Source: Chrysogorgia sp. JL179-B06
Lineage: Eukaryota > Cnidaria > Anthozoa > Scleralcyonacea > Chrysogorgiidae
Assembly (NCBI GenBank): GCA_035772405.1
Contig: JAYKKM010000005.1
Coordinates: 3,883,501 to 3,947,500, forward strand
DNA length: 64,000 bases
Reading direction: 5' to 3'
Shown here: piece after piece, positions 13,401 through 25,400 of the stretch
Numbering within the stretch: position 1 is the first letter of the stretch
How the letters are laid out: every line of letters starts with the position of its first letter
Position numbers and translations under genes: made by a program
The notes under the pieces: generated by a model
What the model was told of the DNA's origin: nothing
What the model saw: only the letters and a program-made list of their open reading frames with translations
Database searches by the model: none

Positions 13401-16400
13401 GGAAATTTTCCCACAAGACGTCTAGTCCTCATTATCCAAAGAGCAATGGCCTTACCGAGCGAACAATTCAAACTGTCAAGAAAGCTAAACGAGAAAGTAC
13501 AGACCCTAATTTGGCAATCCTAGAGCTACGCAACACACCAAGAAATAAACATATTGGATCCCCAGTGCAAAGGCTTTTCAGTCGCAGAACAAGAAGCCTT
13601 TTACCAGTCAGCGAAAACCTTTTGAAACCAAAAGTTGTGGAGGATGTTGCAGCCAGCTTGGAGAAAGAAAGAAGACAACAAAAGAAATATCATGACCAAC
13701 ATGCTCAGAATCTGCCAACTCTTTCCCAAGGAGAGAAAGTGATGATGAAGAAAGAGCAAATATCAACATGGAAACCAGCAACAGTTAACGATCAAGTAGC
13801 TCTTAGATCATACCAAGTTACTGATGGCAACGAGAGGACATACAGAAGAAACCGGACACACCTGATGAAATGTAATCAACCAACAACAATACCAAATGAT
13901 AATAGTCTACCAAGTCCAACTACAATACCAAGTGATAATAAGTATGGTAAAACCAACTAAGAAAAAAGAAGTGTAGTCACTACAAGATATATGGTAGAAG
14001 GATCAAACCAAACCCAAAATATAAATAACTATAAACATGTATATATCACAAGAAAAACAATTTAATTCAAATGTACATATTTCCTATTTTGTGTTACAGT
14101 TATCTGTAGTATCAGATTTAATAGTAAAGGACCACAAAACAAACTCTAGATAAAAGAAGGGAGATGTAATATATGATCATTATGTGGCATAATTAAAGAC
14201 AGCATGTTTACACAACATGGCCTCCTGTTATGACTTATTACATATAACGCTTTTGATCAAATACAAATTCTAATACGTCATTTCGGTTTCCGTAGCCTGA
14301 TCGAGACAGGAAAGCTAACCAATCACAGCATGCGTAGAGTAAACATTATTTTATAAACGATTTGGCAGTCTACCAACCTTGTATTAATTTTGATTGTGCT
14401 CTGTGTGATTGGTACAGCCACAGGTAGTTTGCGTTAATCTCATTTTAACATGACTGTACAGTGTCTTGCTTATTAGAACTTACTACAGTATATATACAAA
14501 GCATTTGTATTCCTTTTGTTATAACAATTATACAACAGTATTGTTGTTTTTGTTTTTATACATCATAAAGTACATGGTAATTGCATTTAGTAACCATTTT
14601 AAAATCTGCATTAAATATAATAATCATTGATTCTTTGCATGTTGGTCTTCTATAGCGAAGTGCGTTAGAGGATGATTTAGACGAACTAGAGTCAGAAGAA
14701 GAAGATGAAGACGATGAGGAAAAGGTAGAGTTTGTTGGTTTACTGGTTTACTTTTAATTTATAAAATTTAATCATATTCAAATCACTGCAACATCAATTG
14801 TTGTTGGATAAAAGAACTGCTACAGGATAAGCTGAATGAGAAAATTATGAGACAATATTTTCACAAATTGGAACGAGATCGAGATTTTGCAAGTAGTCAG
14901 ACAACAAAGGCATTTCTCAAACTCATGTTGTTTTTATTTCTGTTTTTCAAGATGTCTCCTCGTCGCCGTCGAACTCCAACTCCCGAAAGATATCGACGAC
15001 GAAGACGATCGCCAAGATCAAGGTAAGAAAATTAATTAATAAATAGTTCATCATTTTGTTCTTACGAAATTTGCGTTGTGTTAAAGGGGAACTGTAGTAA
15101 AAAATAAATTACTTTTTAAATAAAACTTCAATTCAAATTCAAACTTAATTCAAGTATAATGTTTAGAAATGTTTATAGTTTTATGTTATCTGCTTTTGTA
15201 CTTGTACTCGAGAAATAACGTTTTCATTCTCATATTTTATGCTTCTGGAGGCCGCCATTTTAGAGTTTGCTCAACGGCTCAAATTTCATGTACAGCGGAG
15301 GTTTTTCACTGTTGACGTCATTGAGTGCTTGGAACTGAAAACAAAATTGAAAAGGAAACCACCGCTGTATATCAACTTCGAATCGTCGAACAAACTCTAA
15401 AATGGCGGCGTCCAATAAAATACGAGAATGAAAACGTTGTTTCTCGACTACAAGAGCAGACACCGTAAAACTATTAACATTTCTAAACATTATGCACCAC
15501 GCTTAAAGGCCTTTTATTTATTTTTTGACTGCAGTATAATTTATAATTTTGACAAATACAGAAACTTGTGTTCATTAATTGTTATTTAATCATTCTCAAC
15601 ATCATTTGATAATTCTTATTCCAACTAAGACGAAGTTTTTTGTCGAGGTGTCCTATTTAGAAATTGCTATATAAAGCGTGGAAACTGTATTGGATGCTAA
15701 TATTTTTGCGTTCGACGAAGGAGAATACTATTCTAATGACGTCATAATCGAGATTTTTTGATGTACAGTATGTTTGTGTTGACAACTTTTAGCCCTGAAA
15801 CCGGAAGATGCCTTTACATATCTATATATTTAAAGCCACTCGCGATCGATGAACTGGTAACTACTCGTGAGCCTTGTGATTCGATTTCTCGTCGAAGATT
15901 AGATTGTTGAAAGTGTAATTCGTGACCTCTTTTTGGGTTTTTATTTCGATTTTTATTTGGGTTTTTATATGGTAAATAAGAAAGTTCTCCATATACTCGA
16001 ATTCTCAGCTTCAGCTCTTATATTTATTATTTGTTTTTGTTTATATATACGTCCCCATTCACCTCCTAATGATACTCCTAGTACTAGTAGTTATTTAATA
16101 AAATATGCGAAACATAACAATGAAGTTTCACAAAGTTCAAATCTAACGTTGCAAATAAAAGAAACATAGTTTAAAACAAACTATTTTCACATTAACTCTT
16201 AAAGTGGTTATCTCATGTTTTATATATTTGTGATCTTTGGCACTTTCTGATAGAAACTGCTTAATATTATTATTAACTAAAGTTTCATTTTGATGCCTCT
16301 TTCTCCTGCTAAAGTTGGTTTACAGTACTATTCACAGTAAGTGACGTCTACCCAGGGAGACGCAAAGATATCGCACAGTGAAATACGAAAACAGTTTACT

Positions 16401-19400
16401 CTTCGTATTTCATTGTTGAATCACTGTACAATGTCTCTGCACGTCGTTGGGTTGACGCCCACTGATCTCTAAATAGACTGGATCGAGCAACTATTGTTCA
16501 GAAAATGAAACCGGAAGTAGCTCGTGGCGGCCATATTGTTTGGACCACGTTATATAGTTTTACTATAGGCGACAGTCTATCTATCTTTGATCTTTTAATA
16601 TGCTAAAATGTATCAGTTGTCCAAGGTTTTCCCATAATATAGAACACAAACTATGGCTCCATACTAGTAACTATGAAGCCGGAATTAGCGCGTGGCGACC
16701 ATATTGGAGTGACCAGGTGGCCACGCGCTAATCGCGCTAATTTTTTTTATTGTGCCGTGGTTTGTGTTTTAAATTACGGGAAAACCTTCGACAACTGATT
16801 CATTTTATTATCTTAAAAGATCAGAGACAAATTGTCTGTGTCACCTACAGTAACACTATATAGTGTGGTCCATTCACGATGGCCGCTGCGAAATATTCCC
16901 GGTTTCATTTTTTCGCAGCATCTAAACAGTAGTTGCTCGATCCAGTCTTTATTTAGAGATCAGTGGTTGACGCCACTTCCTGTGAATAGTAAACCTGCAA
17001 CTTTAGCAGGGAATGAATGCATAAAGATGAAACTTTAGCTAATGATATGATATTAAGCAATCATCATAAAGTGCTAAAGATTATAAATATATAAAAAGCC
17101 CAAATATAAGATAGCTACTTTGAAGGTAACTATAATTGCCAACTTTCTTTAGACGAAGTCATTCTCGATCTCCCCGTCGAAGATCCCGATCACCTCGCAG
17201 AAAAAGGTAATTTACACATATTTTACAAACAAATTGTAAGGTACAATGTATGTTGTTTGAATTTTTCCATAGAGTTACTTACTATTGAAATAATTCAAAC
17301 TCAAATATGTTTCAACTATAGCTTTATTGCTTATGAAATGAGAATAAAATATACGGAAAAGGTATAATAAAAGAGCCAAGCTCTCGGACTAAGTGTCCAT
17401 CCACAGGGCTATAAGACTATGGTTCGACAAGTTCGATCCCGGTTAAAAGCAGTTCACAATGACAAAAGAATGTTCTAATTAGAATAAATTAAAAATATAT
17501 AGAATAAATTAGATGAAGTTAAAAAATATTAACATAACCTGCTGAGCTAAGAATATTTGGTAACAAGAGGTTTACAGGATTCCGGTAAAGTTCTATCTCG
17601 GTTTGCAATTGCCCCGTCCGTAACACTTCCATGCTTCTTCCCATCTACACTGGCGACCATCTACTTTCTTTTACTAAAATTGTTGCATCATCCCATGATA
17701 TCTGATGGTCGGCAGAAATAGTGGCAAGGACTAAAGTTTCAGTTTTCATGAGACGGACATTTCGAACATGTTCTCTTTTCCTTGTTTGATATCAACGTCC
17801 AGTTTTGCCAATGTACTTTATTTCACTTTCACCACATGGAATAGAATAAACCACCCCTGTCTACTGTTCCTATCAACAACTTCAAATTTGGGAGAGAATG
17901 TTTTATCTTTTGCTTAATTTTCAATGCCACTTTGACATCATGACTTACGTTTAATCTTTTCACTGATTATCTTACTCCTTGTACAAATGGGATTACGGCA
18001 AAATCTTTGATCTCCGTTAAGTGATGTTGTGTTGCAGTTGCTGTTGATCTTGCTGTTGATTATTTGAAAACATATTAACTCTTGAACGTTTCTATTTGAA
18101 ATGCAATTGGTATTATACATATTTATTCCTAAATATTCCCTCCTTTATACAGTAGCTCATCTCCTTTATTCGTTCATCAATATTCCCTCCCTTACAGCTC
18201 CTCTCTTTTATTCCCTTTTTTATAGCTCCTCTCTTTTATTCATTTCTCAATATTCCCTCCCTTATAGCTCCTCTCTTTTATTCATTTCTCAATATTCCCT
18301 CCCTTATAGCTCCTCTCTTTTATTCATTTCTCAATATTCCCTCCCTATAGCTCCTCTCTTTTATTCCCTTCTTTATAGCTCCTCTTCTTTATTTATTCCT
18401 CAATATTTCTTCCTTTATAGCTCCTCTCCTTTATTTATTTCTCAATATTCCTTCTTTTATAGCTCCTCTCCTTTGTTTATTTCTCAATATTCCTTCTTTT
18501 ATAGCTCCTCTCTTTTATTCATTTTTCAATATTCCCTCCCTTATAGCTCCTCTCTTTTATTCCTTCCTTTATAGCTCCTCTACTTTATTTATTTCTCAAT
18601 ATTCCTTCCTTTTTAGCTCCTCTCCTTTATTTATTTCTCAGTATTCCTCCTTTATAGCTCCTCTCTTTAATTTATTCCTCAATATTCCTTTCTTTATAGT
18701 TCCTCTCCTTTATTTATTCCTCAATATTCCTTCCTTTATAGCTCCTCTTTAATTTATTCCTCAATATTCCTTTCTTTATAGTTCCTCTCCTTTATTTATT
18801 CCTCAATATTCCTTCCTTTATAGCTCCTCTCTTCAATTTATTCCTCAATATTCCTTCCTTTATAGCTCCTCTCTTTAATTTATTCCTCAATATTCCTTTC
18901 TTTATAGTTCCTCTCCTTTATTTATTCCTCAATATTCCTTCCTTTATAGCTCCTCTCTTTATTTATTCCCCGATATTCCTTCCTTTATAGTTCCTCTCCT
19001 TTATTCATTCCTCAATATTCCTTCCTTTTTAGCTCCTCTCCTTTATTTATTTCTCAATATTCCTTCCTTTTTAGCTCCTCTCCTTTATTTATTTCTCAGT
19101 ATTCCTCCTTTATAGCTCCTCTCTTTAATTTATTCCTCAATATTCCTTTCTTTATAGTTCCTCTCCTTTATTTATTCCTCAATATTCCTTCCTTTATAGC
19201 TCCTCTTTAATTTATTCCTCAATATTCCTTTCTTTATAGTTCCTCTCCTTTATTTATTCCTCAATATTCCTTCCTTTATAGCTCCTCTCTTCAATTTATT
19301 CCTCAATATTCCTTCCTTTATAGCTCTTCTCTTTAATTTATTCCTCAATATTCCTTTCTTTATAGTTCCTCTCCTTTATTTATTCCTCAATATTCCTTCC

Positions 19401-22400
19401 TTTATAGCTCCTCTCTTTATTTATTCCCCGATATTCCTTCCTTTATAGTTCCTCTCCTTTATTCATTCCTCAATATTCCTTCCTTTATAGTTCCTCTCCT
19501 TTATTCATTCCTCAATATTCCTTCCTTTATAGCTCCTCTCCTTTATTCATTTCTCACTATTCCTTCCTTTATAGCTCCTCTTCTTTATTTATTCCTCAAT
19601 ATTCCTTCCTTTATAGTTCCTCTCCTTTATTCATTCCTCAATATTCCTTCCTTTATAGCTCCTCTCCTTTATTCATTCCTCTCCTTTATTCATTCCTCAA
19701 TATTCCTTCCTTTATAGCTCCTCTTCTTTATTTATTCCTCAATATTCCTTCCTTTATAGCTCCTCTCTTTTATTTATTCGTCAATATTCCTTCCTTTATA
19801 GTTCCTCTCTTTTATTCATTCTTCAACATTCCTTCCTTTATAGCTCCTCTCCTTTATTCATTCCTCAATATTCCTTCCTTTATAGCTCCTCTCCTTTATT
19901 CATTCCTCAATATTCCTTCCTTTATAGCTCCTCTTCTTTATTTATTCCTCAATATTCCTTCCTTTATAGTTCCTCTCTTTTATTTATTCCTCAATATTCC
20001 TTCCTTTATAGCTCCTCTCTTTATTTATTCCTCAATATTCCTTCTTTATAGCTCCTCTCCTTTATTCATTCCTCAATATTCCTTCCTTTATAGCTCCTCT
20101 CTTTAATTTATTCCTCAATATTCCTTCCTTTATAGTTCCTCTCTTTTATTTATTCCTCAATATTCCTTCCTTTATAGCTCCTCTCTTTATTTATTCCTCA
20201 ATATTCCTTTCTTTATAGTTCCTCTCCTTTATTTATTCCTCAATATTCCTTCCTTTATAGCTCCTCTCTTTATTTATTCCCCGATATTCCTTCCTTTATA
20301 GCTCCTCTTCTTTATTTATTCCTCAATATTCCTTTCTTTATAGTTCCTCTCTTTATTTATTCCCCGATATTCCTTCCTTTATAGCTCCTCTTCTTTATTT
20401 ATTCATCAATATTCCTTCCTTTATAGCTCCTCTTCTTTATTTATTCCTCAATATTCCTTCCTTTATAGCTCCTCTCCTTTATTTATTCCTCAATATTCCT
20501 TCCTTTATAGTTCCTCTCCTTTATTCATTCCTCAACATTCCTTCCTTTATAGCTCCTCTCCTTTATTCATTCCTCAATATTCCTTCCTTTATAGCTCCTC
20601 TTTATTTATTCCTCAATATTCCTTCCTTTATAGCTCCTCTCCTTTATTTATTCCTCAATATTCCTTCCTTTATAGTTCCTCTTCTTTATTTATTCCTCAA
20701 TATTCCTTCCTTTATAGCTCCTCTCCTTTATTTATTTCTCAATATTCCTTCCTTTATAGCTCCTTTTCTTTATTTATTCATCAATATTCCTTCCTTTATA
20801 GCTCCTCTTCTTTATTTATTCCTCAGTACTCCCTCCTTTATAGCTCCTCTCCTTTAGTTATTCCTCAATATTCCTTTCTTTATAGTTCCTCTCCTTTATT
20901 TATTCCTCAATATTCCTTCTTTTATAGTTCCTCTCCTTTATTCATTCCTCAATATTCCTCCTTTATAGCTCCTCTTCTTTATTTATTCCTCAATATTCCT
21001 TCCTTTATAGCTCCTCTCTTTAATTTATTCCTCAATATTCCTTCCTTTATAGTTCCTCTCTTTTATTTATTCCTCAATATTCCTTCCTTTATAGTTCCTC
21101 TCTTTTATTTATTCCTCAATATTCCTTCCTTTATAGGCTATAGCTACTCTCTTTTATTTATTCCTCAATATTCCTTCCTTTATAGCTCCTCTCTTTTATT
21201 TATTCCTCAATATTGCTTCCTTTATAGCTCCTCTCTTTAATTTGTTCCTCAATATTCCTTTCTTTATAGTTCCTCTCCTTTATTTATTCCTCAATATTCC
21301 TTCCTTTATAGCTCCTCTCTTTAATTTATTCCTCAATATTCCTTTCTTTATAGTTCCTCTCCTTTATTAATTTCTCAATATTCCTTCCTTTATAGTTCCT
21401 CTCCTTTATTCATTCCTCAATATTCTTTCCTTTATAGCTCCTCTCTTTAATTATTCCTCAATATTCCTTCCTTTATAGTTCCTCTCTTTTATTCATTCCT
21501 CAATATTCCTCCTTTATAGCTCCTCTTCTTTAATTATTCCTCAATATTCCTTCCTTTATAGTTCCTCTCTTTTATTTATTCCTCAATATTCCTTCCTTTA
21601 TAGCTCCTCTCTTTTATTTATTCCTCAATATTCCTTCCTTTATAGCTCCTCTCCTTTATTTATTCCTCAATATTCCTTCCTTTTTAGTTCCTCTCTCTTA
21701 TTTATTCCTCAATATTCCTTCCTTTATAGCTCCTCTCTTTAATTTATTCCTCAATATTCCTTCCTTTATAGCTCCTCTCTTTAATTTATTCCTCAATATT
21801 CCTTCCTTTATAGCTCCTCTCTTTTATTTATTCCTCAATATTCCTTCCTTTATAGCTCCTCTCTTTTATTTATTCCTCAATATTCCTTTATTTATAGTTC
21901 CTCTCCTTTATTTATTCCTCAATATTCCTTCCTTTATAGCTCCTCTCTTTAATTTACTCCTCAATATTCCTCCTTTATAGTTCCCTCCTTTATTTATTCC
22001 TCAATATTCCTTTCTTTATAGTTCCTCTCCTTTATTTATTCCTCAATATTCCTTCCTTTATGGCTCCTCTCCCCTTTATTTATTCCTCAATATTCCTTCG
22101 TTTATAGCTCCTCTCTTTAATTTATTCCTCAATATTTCCTCCTTTATAGCTCCTCTCTTTTATTTATTCCTCAATATTCCTTCCTTTATGGCTCCTCTCC
22201 CCTTTATTCATTCCTCAATATTCCTTCCTTTATAGTTCCTCTCCTTTATTCATTCCTCAATATTCCTTCCTTTATAGCTCCTCTCCTTTATTCATTTCTC
22301 ACTATTCCTTCCTTTATAGCTCCTCTTCTTTATTTATTCCTCAATATTCCTTCCTTTATAGTTCCTCTCCTTTATTCATTCCTCAATATTCCTTCCTTTA

Positions 22401-25400
22401 TAGCTCCTCTCCTTTATTCATTCCTCTCCTTTATTCATTCCTCAATATTCCTTCCTTTATAGCTCCTCTTCTTTATTTATTCCTCAATATTCCTTCCTTT
22501 ATAGCTCCTCTCTTTTATTTATTCGTCAATATTCCTTCCTTTATAGTTCCTCTCTTTTATTCATTCTTCAACATTCCTTCCTTTATAGCTCCTCTCCTTT
22601 ATTCATTCCTCAATATTCCTTCCTTTATAGCTCCTCTCCTTTATTCATTCCTCAATATTCCTTCCTTTATAGCTCCTCTTTATTTATTCCTCAATATTCC
22701 TTCCTTTATAGTTCCTCTCTTTTATTTATTCCTCAATATTCCTTCCTTTATAGCTCCTCTCTTTATTTATTCCTCAATATTCCTTCTTTATAGCTCCTCT
22801 CCTTTATTCATTCCTCAATATTCCTTCCTTTATAGCTCCTCTCTTTAATTTATTCCTCAATATTCCTTCCTTTATAGTTCCTCTCTTTTATTTATTCCTC
22901 AATATTCCTTCCTTTATAGCTCCTCTCTTTATTTATTCCTCAATATTCCTTTCTTTATAGTTCCTCTCCTTTATTTATTCCTCAATATTCCTTCCTTTAT
23001 AGCTCCTCTCTTTATTTATTCCCCGATATTCCTTCCTTTATAGCTCCTCTTCTTTATTTATTCCTCAATATTCCTTTCTTTATAGTTCCTCTCTTTATTT
23101 ATTCCCCGATATTCCTTCCTTTATAGCTCCTCTTCTTTATTTATTCATCAATATTCCTTCCTTTATAGCTCCTCTTCTTTATTTATTCCTCAATATTCCT
23201 TCCTTTATAGCTCCTCTCCTTTATTTATTCCTCAATATTCCTTCCTTTATAGTTCCTCTCCTTTATTCATTCCTCAACATTCCTTCCTTTATAGCTCCTC
23301 TCCTTTATTCATTCCTCAATATTCCTTCCTTTATAGCTCCTCTTTATTTATTCCTCAATATTCCTTCCTTTATAGCTCCTCTCCTTTATTTATTCCTCAA
23401 TATTCCTTCCTTTATAGTTCCTCTTCTTTATTTATTCCTCAATATTCCTTCCTTTATAGCTCCTCTCCTTTATTTATTTCTCAATATTCCTTCCTTTATA
23501 GCTCCTTTTCTTTATTTATTCATCAATATTCCTTCCTTTATAGCTCCTCTTCTTTATTTATTCCTCAGTACTCCCTCCTTTATAGCTCCTCTCCTTTAGT
23601 TATTCCTCAATATTCCTTTCTTTATAGTTCCTCTCCTTTATTTATTCCTCAATATTCCTTCTTTTATAGTTCCTCTCCTTTATTCATTCCTCAATATTCC
23701 TCCTTTATAGCTCCTCTTCTTTATTTATTCCTCAATATTCCTTCCTTTATAGCTCCTCTCTTTAATTTATTCCTCAATATTCCTTCCTTTATAGTTCCTC
23801 TCTTTTATTTATTCCTCAATATTCCTTCCTTTATAGTTCCTCTCTTTTATTTATTCCTCAATATTCCTTCCTTTATAGGCTATAGCTACTCTCTTTTATT
23901 TATTCCTCAATATTCCTTCCTTTATAGCTCCTCTCTTTTATTTATTCCTCAATATTCCTTCCTTTATAGCTCCTCTCTTTAATTTGTTCCTCAATATTCC
24001 TTTCTTTATAGTTCCTCTCCTTTATTTATTCCTCAATATTCCTTCCTTTATAGCTCCTCTCTTTAATTTATTCCTCAATATTCCTTTCTTTATAGTTCCT
24101 CTCCTTTATTAATTTCTCAATATTCCTTCCTTTATAGTTCCTCTCCTTTATTCATTCCTCAATATTCTTTCCTTTATAGCTCCTCTCTTTAATTATTCCT
24201 CAATATTCCTTCCTTTATAGTTCCTCTCTTTTATTCATTCCTCAATATTCCTCCTTTATAGCTCCTCTTCTTTAATTATTCCTCAATATTCCTTCCTTTA
24301 TAGTTCCTCTCTTTTATTTATTCCTCAATATTCCTTCCTTTATAGCTCCTCTCTTTTATTTATTCCTCAATATTCCTTCCTTTATAGCTCCTCTCCTTTA
24401 TTTATTCCTCAATATTCCTTCCTTTTTAGTTCCTCTCTCTTATTTATTCCTCAATATTCCTTCCTTTATAGCTCCTCTCTTTAATTTATTCCTCAATATT
24501 CCTTCCTTTATAGCTCCTCTCTTTAATTTATTCCTCAATATTCCTTCCTTTATAGCTCCTCTCTTTTATTTATTCCTCAATATTCCTTCCTTTATAGCTC
24601 CTCTCTTTTATTTATTCCTCAATATTCCTTTATTTATAGTTCCTCTCCTTTATTTATTCCTCAATATTCCTTCCTTTATAGCTCCTCTCTTTAATTTACT
24701 CCTCAATATTCCTCCTTTATAGTTCCCTCCTTTATTTATTCCTCAATATTCCTTTATTTATAGTTCCTCTCCTTTATTTATTCCTCAATATTCCTTCCTT
24801 TATAGCTCCTCTCTTTAATTTACTCCTCAATATTCCTCCTTTATAGTTCCCTCCTTTATTTATTCCTCAATATTCCTTTCTTTATAGTTCCTCTCCTTTA
24901 TTTATTCCTCAATATTCCTTCCTTTATGGCTCCTCTCCCCTTTATTTATTCCTCAATATTCCTTCGTTTATAGCTCCTCTCTTTAATTTATTCCTCAATA
25001 TTCCTCCTTTATAGCTCCTCTTCTTTAATTATTCCTCAATATTCCTTCCTTTATAGTTCCTCTCTTTTATTTATTCCTCAATATTCCTTCCTTTATAGCT
25101 CCTCTCTTTAATTTATTCCTCAATATTCCTTCCTTTATGGCTCCTCTCCTTTATTTATTCCTCAATATTCCTTCCTTTATAGTTCCTATCTTTAATTTAT
25201 TCCTCAATGTTCCTCTCCTTTATTCATTCCTCGATATTACTTCCTTTATAGCGCCTCTCCTCGACGTCATCGTCATCGAAGCCGATCTCCTCGTCGTCAT
25301 CATTCGCCTCATCGTCGTCATCGTCGACGATCTCGTTCCAGATCCCACTCACGCTCACCTTCACCGCACAAATCAAAGAAATCAAGTAAACGAGAAGCTG

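Larger units (their letters stand above)
9703..14242 (+). mobile_element. Degenerate Ty3/gypsy LTR retrotransposon with TATAA target duplication
   Basis: The element starts TGTAATATATG and ends TTATTACA. It is flanked by TATAA on both sides (9698-9702 and 14243-14247). Coding order is gag, aspartic protease, reverse transcriptase, RNase H, integrase, as in Ty3/gypsy. It is clearly dead: there is an in-frame stop early in gag, a deletion between gag and protease that removes any zinc knuckle, several frameshifts and stops in RT and RNase H, and a 935-bp LINE inside the segment before integrase. The 3' LTR-like repeat is only 78 bp, and the 5' copy matches it over about 50 bp. It inserted in the sense direction in the PRPF38A intron. 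Confidence 0.9.

Noticed and set aside
18101..18574. 157-codon plus-strand frame rich in Ser, Leu, Tyr and Phe
   Set aside because: It translates the start of the 40-bp minisatellite and has no independent support.
18131..25250. CRISPR-like array
   Set aside because: Units are contiguous without unique spacers and the sequence is clearly animal intronic DNA.
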